A stretch of 64,000 nt of DNA, taken from positions 1 to 64,000 of the forward strand of contig JAQGIF010000154.1 of assembly GCA_028291345.1 (NCBI GenBank), written 5' to 3'. The position numbers and the translations under genes are program-made. Positions 1 through 8,593 of this stretch are shown in pieces; positions within the stretch are counted from its first letter, which is position 1; each line of letters begins with the position of its first letter. Under the pieces are notes generated by a model. The model was given only the letters and a program-made list of their open reading frames with translations, was not told the origin of the DNA and ran no database searches. This stretch comes from Rhodospirillales bacterium (GTDB lineage Bacteria; Pseudomonadota; Alphaproteobacteria; BOG-932; Roseiterribacteraceae).

Positions 1-82
1 GCATGACCGCAACAATCACCAGGACGATGCGAAGCAGGGTACCGCCAACCCGTCTGGTTACGAATTTCGGTCGCGCACTCAC
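1..82 (-). CDS. N-terminus of an unidentified membrane or exported protein (partial)
   Basis: A GTG start overlaps the ftsX stop codon (GTGA) on the same strand, and the frame stays open to the window edge. The 27 visible residues are basic at first and then hydrophobic (LLRIVLVIVAV), as in a signal anchor. A YdcF-like protein often follows ftsX in related genomes, but too little is visible to assign a family. The stop-start overlap suggests translational coupling to ftsX. Confidence 0.5.
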   Translation of the reverse strand, partial: MSARPKFVTRRVGGTLLRIVLVIVAVM

Positions 83-954
83 GGCAGCCGACGGACAGAG
101 GAGCGGGCCGCCAATCCTGCAACCGAGGTCGTCAGCAGAATCGCACCGACCGGTACGCAGGCGAGAATGGCCAAGTCGATCCGATCAAGTCTGAACTGCG
201 AGACGAATGGTGCCACGGCCGAACCTTTCTGGATGAAAGCTATCAGCACCGCCACAGCAACGACGCCACCCGAAAATGCCCCGATCAATGCCGAGCGGAG
301 CGCGCCGGCCTGAAACTGTCTGACGATATAGCGGTCGGTCGCGCCGATGCTGTGCAGCAGCGCGATTTCCGTGCGATTCACTGCGAGATGGGCCCTGGCG
401 GTCGCTGCGATCGTAAAGGTTGTAGTCAAGACGATGGCAATAAAAAACGCCAGGCCGAGCGCTTCGCCGGTTTGGGCGATCCGCAGAAGATCGCGGGTCC
501 AGGCGCCGTGGTCGTCGAGCTTGGCATTTGGTAGTTTCGTCGATATTTCCCGGGTAACCATGGCTGGCTGAGGCGGCGTTTGCGGGTCCAGCCTGATGTC
601 AATCAGGACTGGCAGGGGCAGTTCCGCCGTCAAGGCGGGATCGCGCAGCCACGGCTGCAAGAGGGCGCGAACTTCATCGTGGCCGATCGAACGAACGTCG
701 GCAATGCCCGGAATCGCCCGGAGTACTAAGATGGCCTGCTCTATGTCCGGCTGACCGGGCGGATGCGCCGGGTCAGCGGTCTCTAACTCGACCGTCCAGC
801 GGTCGGCCAAGGCGTGCCGCCATTCGAGATCGACATGCCGGACAGCTGCCGCGCCAACCAGCACCAGGGTGCCGAGCGCAACCATCACGCCGATGACCAG
901 CACTGACAACGCACTCATCACCCGGTTTTCAGACCTAAGGGGAATTGAGGTCAT
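79..954 (-). CDS. ftsX: cell division ABC transporter permease FtsX
   Basis: The 291-aa protein has the FtsX layout: one N-terminal membrane helix (about residues 13-38), a periplasmic domain of roughly 120 residues, then three C-terminal helices of the FtsX/MacB permease core, including the stretch TEIALLHSIGATDRYIVRQF. The start overlaps the ftsE stop by four bases (ATGA), as expected for a co-translated FtsEX pair. FtsEX is known to couple ATP hydrolysis at the divisome to periplasmic cell-wall hydrolases. The periplasmic domain, where hydrolase activators bind, is not conserved enough here to name the partner. Confidence 0.9.
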   Translation of the reverse strand: MTSIPLRSENRVMSALSVLVIGVMVALGTLVLVGAAAVRHVDLEWRHALADRWTVELETADPAHPPGQPDIEQAILVLRAIPGIADVRSIGHDEVRALLQPWLRDPALTAELPLPVLIDIRLDPQTPPQPAMVTREISTKLPNAKLDDHGAWTRDLLRIAQTGEALGLAFFIAIVLTTTFTIAATARAHLAVNRTEIALLHSIGATDRYIVRQFQAGALRSALIGAFSGGVVAVAVLIAFIQKGSAVAPFVSQFRLDRIDLAILACVPVGAILLTTSVAGLAARSSVRRLP

Positions 955-1628
955 CGGCGGAGCGCCCCGGCGGGCTGCCGGACCAGATGCCCTTCGGTAA
1001 GTTCGAGCAGGGCATGGGGAAAGCGATCGATCAAACCCTGATTGTGGGTGGCGATCACGACGGCCGTGCCCAGACGATGGAGTTCCTCGAACAGCCGGAT
1101 GATGCGCTGCCCGATGACCTCGTCGACGCTGCCGGTTGGTTCGTCGGCCAGAAGAACGCCAGGCCGTGCGACGACAGCGCGGGCGATCGCCACACGCTGC
1201 TGCTCCCCGCCGGAGAGTGCCCGCGGACAGGCCTTCAATGTGTCACCCAAGCCGACCCACTGCAATATTTCGGTCACGTCGCGGCGGATTTCACGTTCGC
1301 GCCCGCCGTCCAGTCTCAGCGGAAGGGCGACATTATCGAATACCGAAATATGGTCGAGCAGGCGAAAATCCTGGAACACCATGCCAATCTGCCGGCGCAG
1401 CGCCGGTGCCCTTCGCCGGCTCAGAGTCCCGACATCCTGTCCCAGGACCGACAGGAAGCCGCGCGTCGGGCGCAGACCCAGATGCATCAGGTTGAGCAGA
1501 GTCGATTTTCCTGCACCGCTGGGTCCGGTCAGGAAATGAAAGCTGCCGGCCTCGATCGTGACACTGACGTCGCGCAGGATCTCGGGGCCGACGCCATACC
1601 GGAAGCCGACGTTGTCGAAACTGATCAT
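951..1628 (-). CDS. ftsE: cell division ATP-binding protein FtsE
   Basis: A 225-aa ABC ATPase of normal FtsE length. Walker A GPSGAGKST lies at residues 35-43, the ABC signature LSGGEQQRVAIARA near 138, and Walker B VLLADEP near 158, followed by the switch histidine in VIATHN. It is the cytoplasmic ATPase that drives FtsX at the division septum. The gene follows the DUF4175 gene with a 36-bp gap and overlaps ftsX by four bases, so ftsE and ftsX are probably one transcript with the lysA block. Confidence 0.93.
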   Translation of the reverse strand: MISFDNVGFRYGVGPEILRDVSVTIEAGSFHFLTGPSGAGKSTLLNLMHLGLRPTRGFLSVLGQDVGTLSRRRAPALRRQIGMVFQDFRLLDHISVFDNVALPLRLDGGREREIRRDVTEILQWVGLGDTLKACPRALSGGEQQRVAIARAVVARPGVLLADEPTGSVDEVIGQRIIRLFEELHRLGTAVVIATHNQGLIDRFPHALLELTEGHLVRQPAGALRR

Positions 1629-1664
1629 CGCGACTCGGGTTTAACGCGGAATTGGAGGGGCAAC

Positions 1665-4007
1665 TTAATATTGTTGCAGAAGCCGCCGTAGATAGTCGAG
1701 TTCCGATCGCGGCCGATCGTGCTCACCCGCGCGTTTGCGCAGTTCGTCCAGGATTTCGCGTGAGCGTTGCATCTCGCGGTCGGTCGGCACCTTGACCCCT
1801 CTACCGGTGTCGAACTTCGCACGGCCCAGCGGATCGCGGTCGCCCTTGCCGTCGCCTTTGAGCTCGGTCTGTCCCGGGCCGTCCTGAGACAATTGATCGG
1901 ACAGGGATTTTGCTGCCTGATCCAACTGGCCGGCCGCTTCTTCCTGGTCGCCTTTTGCACCGCCCTGAGTGCCACGTTTCAAAGCCTTCGTAGCGTTGCG
2001 CATCGCCCGGTCGGCGTTTCCCATCGATTCGGGGATGTCGCCCATGGATTCGCCGATCTTGCGGGCTGCGTCACCCAGAGACTGACGCAGCTGCTCCTGG
2101 TTTTCAGCCGAGTTAGGATCGGTGCCGTTTTCCATGTTGCGCTGCTTTTTCGCGAGATCCTTCAAATCCTGCAGCGATTTTTTGCCTTGTTCGTTGGCTT
2201 TTCCCGCCTGGTCCCCTGCCTTCATGTTTTCCAGCAGTGACTTGATATAATCCAACATGTCCTGCGCCGCGTCGCGGGATCCGTTTTGCGCCATCTGGCT
2301 CAACTTATCGACCTGGTTGTTCAGATCTTTCTGGTCGATCGTCTGGGTATTCGGGTCGGACGGCGAGGATTCGGGCTGTTCTCCGCGCGCCTGCTTATTG
2401 CGCATATTTTCCGCCATCGCCTGGATGTCGCGGTTCATCGCGTCTTTTAAGTTCTGCGTCAGGCGCGCAATTTCGGATGCCGGTGTATTGGGGTCTTTCA
2501 ACGCCTTTTCCAACGCGTCTTCGGCCGCGCGCAGCGCTTTCTCGGCTTCAGGGCGATTGCCGTCCTCGATCTTGAGCGCTGCGTTCCACAGCAGATCCTC
2601 GATGTCAGCTACGGCGACCCGATTTTCGCGCCGCAAATGATTGAGTTCGAAGGTCGCACTGCGGAGCGCAAGGAAGACGCTGAGGTCCTCGGCATAGACC
2701 TGCGGGTTGGCGCTGAGATTCGAGAGGGTGAGGACCAATCCCATCCGGGGTGCGTCGTTCATGATCACATGTTTGCGCACCGCGATGATGGTTTGCGCGG
2801 TAGCGTTCGTGAAACGGCGTTCCGGCAGCGTGAACAGAATTTCGGGGCTTTCATTCGTCTGCCCGGCCGTATCGGTCGCAACCAGTTTCGCCAGCACCTG
2901 CATCCCGGCCCATGGATGGGCAGTGAGGTCCTGGAAGCTGCTGCCGCGCAGATCCTTCGCATTCTGTCCCGATGCCAGCGATGCCGCGATAGGCTCGGCG
3001 ACGATTTCCGGTTGCCCCGGCGGACGGCGCACGCGCAGATCGATTCCGGCTACTCCGTAATCATCGGTGGCATGATAATCGAGCTTCAAGGCGCCCGACT
3101 GCATGGCGGACGGCTTATGCGCGAAGGCCACCGCCGGCAACTGGTCCGGAATGACATCGATCCGCCACTGGGAAAGGGTGAACCAGCCGCGGCGGATGCT
3201 CAAGGTCCCCGGCGCGGATATGGCGCGGGTCAGCACGAATCCGCCGCCATCGACATGTTTGAAGTCTTCACGAAGATCGCCCAGCACAAGGCGGGGCACC
3301 TTTGAGCCCCCGGTCACATGGGCCTCGAGTGTGCTGCCGATCGGAACCGCGACCGGGGCGTCGCTGCCGACCTTGAGCAGGATAGGTCCAAGCCCGGTAT
3401 ATGCGGGCGGCTTGATCCAGGCTTCGACCGGGACGACCGTGGTGGAGCTGCCGAAATGTGGAACCAGGGCGGCGACGATCAGCCGGCCCGTGCGCGGTCC
3501 TGCAATGATCAGCCCAAGAACGAGGGCGATCAGAACGAAATAGCGCAGTGCGCGGGGGTCGCGTTCCGGCAGCCCTGCTTGCGGCATCGACAGGCGCAGC
3601 GGCCCGATTTGGCGCCGTTGCCGCATCTGATGTAGTCGCCATAGGCCGCCGCTTGCGGCATCGCTGCCTCCGGCGGGGCGGTCGATCAGGGTTTCGAACG
3701 GGCGATGGCGCAGTGCGCTGTCTCGCTCGACCCGCCGCTGCGCCGCGTCAGGGCCCGGCAGCGACAGATGCCGCCAGCCCAGGCGGACCGCCGCGGCAAG
3801 GCCGAGCACGAATGCGATCAGCAGCAGGACGTGGAGGAAAACGGGAAGGGCCGAGGGAACTCCGAAGAGCGCGAGGATCGCAAAGGCACCAACCAGCGTC
3901 AAAGCTGGCCAAAACGCGGCGGTAAGGGCCTCTACCCACAGCACCGCTCGCGCGAGAATTGCAAACCGGATAATCCGGCGATCAAGGTGGGACTCACCCG
4001 GTTTCAT
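1665..4007 (-). CDS. DUF4175 / TIGR02302 family large membrane protein
   Basis: A 780-aa protein with two hydrophobic helices near the N-terminus (about residues 25-85) and a third near 160 (YFVLIALVLGLIIAG). A beta-rich periplasmic-looking region follows, then a long charged Gln/Asn/Lys/Asp-rich C-terminal half full of predicted coiled coil (about 470-700). This is the architecture of the alphaproteobacterial TIGR02302/DUF4175 family, whose function is not established. The start overlaps the lysA stop by four bases and ftsE follows on the same strand. That suggests a cell-envelope role, but it is inference from position. Confidence 0.8.
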   Translation of the reverse strand: MKPGESHLDRRIIRFAILARAVLWVEALTAAFWPALTLVGAFAILALFGVPSALPVFLHVLLLIAFVLGLAAAVRLGWRHLSLPGPDAAQRRVERDSALRHRPFETLIDRPAGGSDAASGGLWRLHQMRQRRQIGPLRLSMPQAGLPERDPRALRYFVLIALVLGLIIAGPRTGRLIVAALVPHFGSSTTVVPVEAWIKPPAYTGLGPILLKVGSDAPVAVPIGSTLEAHVTGGSKVPRLVLGDLREDFKHVDGGGFVLTRAISAPGTLSIRRGWFTLSQWRIDVIPDQLPAVAFAHKPSAMQSGALKLDYHATDDYGVAGIDLRVRRPPGQPEIVAEPIAASLASGQNAKDLRGSSFQDLTAHPWAGMQVLAKLVATDTAGQTNESPEILFTLPERRFTNATAQTIIAVRKHVIMNDAPRMGLVLTLSNLSANPQVYAEDLSVFLALRSATFELNHLRRENRVAVADIEDLLWNAALKIEDGNRPEAEKALRAAEDALEKALKDPNTPASEIARLTQNLKDAMNRDIQAMAENMRNKQARGEQPESSPSDPNTQTIDQKDLNNQVDKLSQMAQNGSRDAAQDMLDYIKSLLENMKAGDQAGKANEQGKKSLQDLKDLAKKQRNMENGTDPNSAENQEQLRQSLGDAARKIGESMGDIPESMGNADRAMRNATKALKRGTQGGAKGDQEEAAGQLDQAAKSLSDQLSQDGPGQTELKGDGKGDRDPLGRAKFDTGRGVKVPTDREMQRSREILDELRKRAGEHDRPRSELDYLRRLLQQY

Positions 4008-5308
4008 GCACGCTTCCGTCCGGCCGTCATGGCGATCGGGTCAGTCCCGGTCACCCAATCCGGCATATGCTCATCGGCGAACATCGCTTCAATAGACTGA
4101 CGCGCCCGGACGACATCGTAGCTGTGGCCATGCACGAGAACCTCCGCCGCGAGTGGGCGGGCATTATAGGTCGATGACATGCTGGAACAATACGCCCCAG
4201 CCGCGCCAAACGCGACTAGGTCATTGGTGCCCAGTGGCGGCAACAATCGCGCGCGAGCGAAAGTGTCGCCAGTTTCGCAGACCGGGCCGACGACGTCCAC
4301 CGCTGTCATTTTTGCGTCGGGTGACGGCTCCTGCACAGGATATATGGGGTGGTAGGCCCCATACATGCTGGGTCGCATCAGATCGTTCATCCCGGCGTCC
4401 ATGATCAGTATATCGTTCGCCGCGCCGTTCTTGCAGTAGATCACCCGGCTGAGCAGAACGCCCGCCGACGCGACGACCGACCGGCCCGGCTCGATCGCCA
4501 GGCGGCAGCCGAGATTGCCCACCGTATCGCAGACGATCGTCGCATATTCGTCGAGCGAGGGCGGCTTTTCATCATTATAGGTGATGCCGATGCCGCCACC
4601 CAGATCGAGTGCCTGGACCGTTAGCCCATCGCGCCGCAGATCCTGCACCAGATCGGCAACCTTCCGATATGCGGCCTTATACGGCGCAAGGTCGATCAGC
4701 TGCGAACCGATATGCAGTGCCAGCCCGACCGGCTCGACGCCGGGAAGGCTTGCTGCGCGCCGGTAAAGGGCCTGGGCGTCGGCATAGGGGATGCCGAACT
4801 TGTCGCCGCGCTTTCCGGTGGAAATCTTCTCATGGGTACGGGCGTCGACGTCCGGATTGATGCGCAGCACGATCCGCTGACGCCGGCCGGCGGCGCGCGC
4901 GATGCCGTCCAGCGCCTCCAGCTCCGGCTCGGATTCGACATTGATCTGGGCGATGCCGGCCTTGACCGCCGCCGCCAGCTCCTCGTTTGTCTTGCCGACA
5001 CCGGAGAAGACGATGCGATCGGGAGGAATTCCGGCGGCCAGCGCGCGCCGGAGTTCGCCTAGCGACACGATGTCGGCACCGGCGCCGAAGCTGCCCAGCA
5101 GCGCCACTATCGCCAGATTGCCGTTGGCCTTCAGCGCGAAATGGATGCCCACATTCTGGCCGCCGAACACCTGCTCATAGGCGCGATAATTCCGCTCCAG
5201 GACCGCCGCCGAATAGACATAGGTCGGCGTGCCGACCTGTGCGGCGATGTCGGTCAACGCCACGTCTTCGGCGTACAGGGCGCCGGTCCGATAGCTAAAA
5301 CCGCTCAC
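4004..5308 (-). CDS. lysA: diaminopimelate decarboxylase
   Basis: A 434-aa PLP enzyme that decarboxylates meso-diaminopimelate to L-lysine in the cytoplasm. The alanine-racemase-type N-terminal barrel includes the PLP-lysine segment HFALKANGN, the Gly-rich phosphate-binding LGGGIGITY, and the C-terminal motif ETGDTFARARLLPP with the catalytic cysteine in GPVCETGD. The GTG start overlaps the stop of the small LptM-like gene, so argH, lptM and lysA are tightly coupled. Confidence 0.95.
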   Translation of the reverse strand: MSGFSYRTGALYAEDVALTDIAAQVGTPTYVYSAAVLERNYRAYEQVFGGQNVGIHFALKANGNLAIVALLGSFGAGADIVSLGELRRALAAGIPPDRIVFSGVGKTNEELAAAVKAGIAQINVESEPELEALDGIARAAGRRQRIVLRINPDVDARTHEKISTGKRGDKFGIPYADAQALYRRAASLPGVEPVGLALHIGSQLIDLAPYKAAYRKVADLVQDLRRDGLTVQALDLGGGIGITYNDEKPPSLDEYATIVCDTVGNLGCRLAIEPGRSVVASAGVLLSRVIYCKNGAANDILIMDAGMNDLMRPSMYGAYHPIYPVQEPSPDAKMTAVDVVGPVCETGDTFARARLLPPLGTNDLVAFGAAGAYCSSMSSTYNARPLAAEVLVHGHSYDVVRARQSIEAMFADEHMPDWVTGTDPIAMTAGRKRA

Positions 5309-5457
5309 AGATGCGATCCCGCTGAATCGGTCGGAGGATAACGTTGCGGGTACTTCTCATGCGTACCCTCGGGCGGATCCAGATAGCGGGCGCGCTTGCC
5401 GCAGCCGGAAATTCCCAGCGCGACCAGTATCAGCAAAGCGGCGGTAACGATCTTCAC
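5305..5457 (-). CDS. lptM: LptM-like small lipoprotein (between argH and lysA)
   Basis: This 50-codon gene is too short for the ORF track. Its GTG start overlaps the argH stop and its TGA overlaps the lysA GTG start. The product begins [20 protein letters not shown]: a short signal peptide ending in the lipobox ISGC, then a polar, proline-rich tail ([10 protein letters not shown]). LptM (formerly YifL) is a very short outer-membrane lipoprotein, encoded next to lysA in many proteobacteria, that assists maturation of the LptD LPS translocon. The assignment rests on size, lipobox and position. The tail alone is not diagnostic. Confidence 0.75.
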   Translation of the reverse strand: MKIVTAALLILVALGISGCGKRARYLDPPEGTHEKYPQRYPPTDSAGSHL

Positions 5458-6932
5458 AGGAACCTCGTCGTTGCGGCTGCGACGGCTTCGCGAACACGGG
5501 CGGGCGATGTGCCGCCTTCGCTGGTCCGGCTTGCGACCGATGCTTCGACGGTCAGCACGGCGAACACGCGTTCGTCTATCGCTGCGTGAACAGCACGGAA
5601 TTCATCCAGCGACAGATCATAGAGCTGAACGCCCCGCGTTTCCGCCTGCTTTACCAAACTGCCCGACACGTGATGCGCCTCGCGGAATGGCATGCCGAGC
5701 GTGCGCACCAGCCAGTCGGCGAGGTCGGTCGCGGTCACATAGCCGCGATCGGTGGCGCGTCGCATCGAGTCCGTGTTCACTTTCATATCCGCGACCATAC
5801 AAGTCATCGCGGCCAGCGCCAAAGCCAGCGTTTCCTCGGCATCGAACACCGGCTCCTTGTCTTCCTGCATATCCTTGGAATAGGCGAGCGGCAGCCCCTT
5901 CAGCGCGATCAGCAGCGTGTTCAAGTCGCCGATGATCCGTCCGGTCTTGGCGCGTACCAGTTCGGCGGCATCGGGATTCCGCTTCTGCGGCATGATCGAG
6001 CTGCCGGTCGTGAAGCCGTCGGATAGCCGCACGAAGGCAAACTGGTCGGACGACCAGAGCACAAGCTCCTCGGCGAAGCGCGACAGATGCACGGCCAGGA
6101 TGGCCCCGGTCGCCAGATAGTCGAGCGCGAAGTCGCGATCCGACACCGCGTCGATCGAATTGGCCGAAGGCCGGGCGAAGCCGAGCGCCGCCGCGGTATT
6201 GCGCCGGTCGATCGGGTAGGGAGAGCCGGCGAGGGCGGCCGCGCCCAAGGGACAGTCGTCAGACCGTTTCAGCGCATCGGCAACGCGGCTGCGGTCGCGC
6301 CCGAGCATCTCGACATAGGCCAGCAGATGGTGACCGAACGTCACCGGCTGCGCCAATTGCAGATGGGTAAAGCCCGGCATGATCGTGCTGGCATGGCGTT
6401 CCGCCTGGTTGAGCAATGCGCCCTGCAGGGCCTTGAGATCATTATCGAGACGAACGAGGGCGTTGCGGACCCACAGCTTGAAATCGGTCGCCACCTGGTC
6501 GTTGCGGGAGCGCGCGGTATGCAGGCGGCCGGCGGCGGGGCCGATCAGTTCGGCCAGCCGCGCCTCGACATTCATATGGATATCTTCAAGCTCGGTCTTG
6601 AAGACGAAGCGGCCGTCGGCGATTTCCGCCTCGATCGCCTCCAGCCCGCCGCGGATCGCGGCGGCATCGTCCGCGGAGATGATGTCCTGCGCGGCGAGCA
6701 TGGCAGCATGCGCCTTAGACCCTTCTATATCCTCGCGCCACAGCTTGCGGTCGAAGCCGATAGATGCATTGATCCGCTGCATTATGGACGACGGTCCCGC
6801 GGAGAACCGCCCGCCCCATAGGCTATTGGCCCCGGTCGATTGTTGATCGGGAACCGATGGGGTAGAGACCGCCGGATCAGCCCCACTGAGCGTTGAGGGC
6901 GGGGCGGGCGTCGAGGAGGAAGAACTGGTCAT
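5454..6932 (-). CDS. argH: argininosuccinate lyase
   Basis: A 492-aa fumarase/aspartase superfamily enzyme that splits argininosuccinate into arginine and fumarate. The family signature [12 protein letters not shown] is intact, as are LWGGRF at the usual N-terminal position and the conserved [13 protein letters not shown]. It carries about 35 extra N-terminal residues of low-complexity Ser/Pro/Thr. No alternative ATG, GTG or TTG lies between the annotated start and LWGGRF. Its start codon overlaps that of the divergent TlpA gene, and the run of serines is the complement of that gene's Shine-Dalgarno region, so the first 30 residues or so may not all be translated. Confidence 0.94.
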   Translation of the reverse strand: MTSSSSSTPAPPSTLSGADPAVSTPSVPDQQSTGANSLWGGRFSAGPSSIMQRINASIGFDRKLWREDIEGSKAHAAMLAAQDIISADDAAAIRGGLEAIEAEIADGRFVFKTELEDIHMNVEARLAELIGPAAGRLHTARSRNDQVATDFKLWVRNALVRLDNDLKALQGALLNQAERHASTIMPGFTHLQLAQPVTFGHHLLAYVEMLGRDRSRVADALKRSDDCPLGAAALAGSPYPIDRRNTAAALGFARPSANSIDAVSDRDFALDYLATGAILAVHLSRFAEELVLWSSDQFAFVRLSDGFTTGSSIMPQKRNPDAAELVRAKTGRIIGDLNTLLIALKGLPLAYSKDMQEDKEPVFDAEETLALALAAMTCMVADMKVNTDSMRRATDRGYVTATDLADWLVRTLGMPFREAHHVSGSLVKQAETRGVQLYDLSLDEFRAVHAAIDERVFAVLTVEASVASRTSEGGTSPARVREAVAAATTRFL

Positions 6933-7515
6933 GGCTGAAGTATCGATACCATATTCCCGGAAAAATTCATGGCATGCTTACGGTCGAGGGGCATCGCTTG
7001 CGTTCGCTCTGCTCTACGCACCGGCCCTTGCGTTTGGGCAAGCCGATATACACGGGCAACTTATCGAGACAAAGCCCGCCAAGCCAGTCCCTGAACTGAC
7101 ATTGACCGATCTTGCCCAGGAACAACCCGCTAATCTGGCCGCCTATAAAGGCAAGCCGCTGATCGTCAATTTGTGGGCAACTTGGTGCGGCCCCTGCGTG
7201 ACCGAAATGCCGTCGCTGGCCAAGCTTGCCGGTGATCTTAAGGACCAGGGGGTGGCCGTGGTCGCGATTTCGGAGGATCGCGGCGGCAAGTTCGTCGTCG
7301 ATCCCTTCCTGAAGGAGCATGGGCTGACCGGCCTGCCGATCTATCTGGACAAGACCATGTCGACGGGCAAAGCGTTGAAGGAAGCGACGATCCTGCCGAT
7401 GACGATCCTGATCGATGCGGGCGGCAATGAAATCGGTCGGGTGAAAGGCGACCGCGACTGGGATTCGCCCGAAAGCCGCGCCGAGGTCGTCAAACTGTTC
7501 GGTTTGAAATCCTGA
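6931..7515 (+). CDS. TlpA-family periplasmic thioredoxin-like protein
   Basis: A 194-aa exported thioredoxin-fold protein. The N-terminus has a basic stretch, a hydrophobic core ([14 protein letters not shown]) and a probable signal-peptidase site after GQA. The redox motif WCGPC sits in [15 protein letters not shown] near residue 87, and the cis-proline segment is ILPMTILID. TlpA/ResA proteins reduce disulfides in periplasmic partners, often cytochromes or copper centres. An AGGAGG Shine-Dalgarno lies 11 bases upstream of the ATG inside argH. The start codon overlaps the divergent argH start by two bases. Confidence 0.88.
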   Translation: MAEVSIPYSRKNSWHAYGRGASLAFALLYAPALAFGQADIHGQLIETKPAKPVPELTLTDLAQEQPANLAAYKGKPLIVNLWATWCGPCVTEMPSLAKLAGDLKDQGVAVVAISEDRGGKFVVDPFLKEHGLTGLPIYLDKTMSTGKALKEATILPMTILIDAGGNEIGRVKGDRDWDSPESRAEVVKLFGLKS

Positions 7516-7560
7516 GCAAGATTTTGATTTTGGTTTGTCTGATGTTCTGTTCTGTTGCGG

Positions 7561-8487
7561 TCATCGCTTAATGTCTTGTATCGAAAACATCGGCTTGACG
7601 AGGTCGAGAAACATCCGCGTGGCGGGATTGACGGGCTGCTGACCGGCGTCGTGGGCGAAAACCACCGCTAGCTCCCAGCACGGTTCCGGTTCGGCAAGCT
7701 CCGCGAAGGCGATGGCCGGCAGCGAATTTTGTTGCCCGCGCTTAGTGACAGCGGCCGCCGGCATTAAAGCGATGCCAAGGCCACGGCCGACGAGATCGCG
7801 TTGGGTCGGAAGATCATTGACCTCGAAGCCGACATGGCGCGTTACGCCACAGGCAAGGAAGCTTTGATCCACCAATTGGCGCGTGCCCCAATCGGGGTTG
7901 AGATCGATGAACGTCTCGTCGGCGAGATCCGCCAGAGCGACATTGTTTCGGCCGGCGAGGCGATGTACGGGCGGACAGACCACCACGAGCGGCTCGCAGG
8001 CCAGCATCCACGCAGTGACGTCGGGGGGCGTGGAGCCAAGAAATTGCGCAAACGCCAGATCCAGTTCGCCTGCTCGGACACCCTCGATCAAAGGTCCCGA
8101 GCCACCTGAAACCAGCCGGATTTCAACATCGGGGCAGGCGCTGTGGAACCGGCCCAGCAGTTCCGCGATATCGAGTAGCGGAGCCAACCCCTGGATACTG
8201 CCGATGGAGAGCCTTCCCCGCCGAAGGCCTTGGATTTCAGCCACGACCTTCCGCGCGTCGGAGGCGGCGGCCAGGACGCGCCGGGCTTCGACCAGGAAGG
8301 CGCTCCCCATGGGAGTCAGGGACACCCGCCGGGTCGTACGCAGGAAAAGCGGCGCCCCGAATTCATCCTCCAGGGCACGAATCGACGCCGACAAGCCGGA
8401 TTGCACGATATTCAGGCGCGATGCCGCCCGCGTGAAGTGCTGTTGGTCCGCGACGGCGACGAAATATTCCAGCTGCCTTAGATCCAC
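7561..8487 (-). CDS. LysR-family transcriptional regulator
   Basis: A 308-aa regulator with the N-terminal winged helix-turn-helix of LysR proteins (about residues 1-60, MDLRQLEYFVAVADQQHFTRAA) and a periplasmic-binding-protein-like effector domain (about 90-295). It is divergent from the PQQ dehydrogenase gene across a 106-bp gap. LysR regulators commonly control the divergent neighbour, so it is the likely regulator of the quinoprotein cluster. The effector is unknown. It is convergent with the TlpA gene, and I see no clear terminator between them. Confidence 0.92.
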   Translation of the reverse strand: MDLRQLEYFVAVADQQHFTRAASRLNIVQSGLSASIRALEDEFGAPLFLRTTRRVSLTPMGSAFLVEARRVLAAASDARKVVAEIQGLRRGRLSIGSIQGLAPLLDIAELLGRFHSACPDVEIRLVSGGSGPLIEGVRAGELDLAFAQFLGSTPPDVTAWMLACEPLVVVCPPVHRLAGRNNVALADLADETFIDLNPDWGTRQLVDQSFLACGVTRHVGFEVNDLPTQRDLVGRGLGIALMPAAAVTKRGQQNSLPAIAFAELAEPEPCWELAVVFAHDAGQQPVNPATRMFLDLVKPMFSIQDIKR

Positions 8488-8593
8488 GATGCGCTCATTC
8501 AGCAGTTTAAGTGATCAATCTTATCAGAACAATCTGTTGGAATGCTGAGCCTGTCAGCACCACGTCGAGTATGCAATCCCCCAAAGAGGCGAG

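Noticed and set aside
945-1691. 248-aa plus-strand ORF over ftsE
   Set aside because: It is antisense to a gene with intact Walker A, signature and Walker B motifs, and its own product has no recognisable domain.
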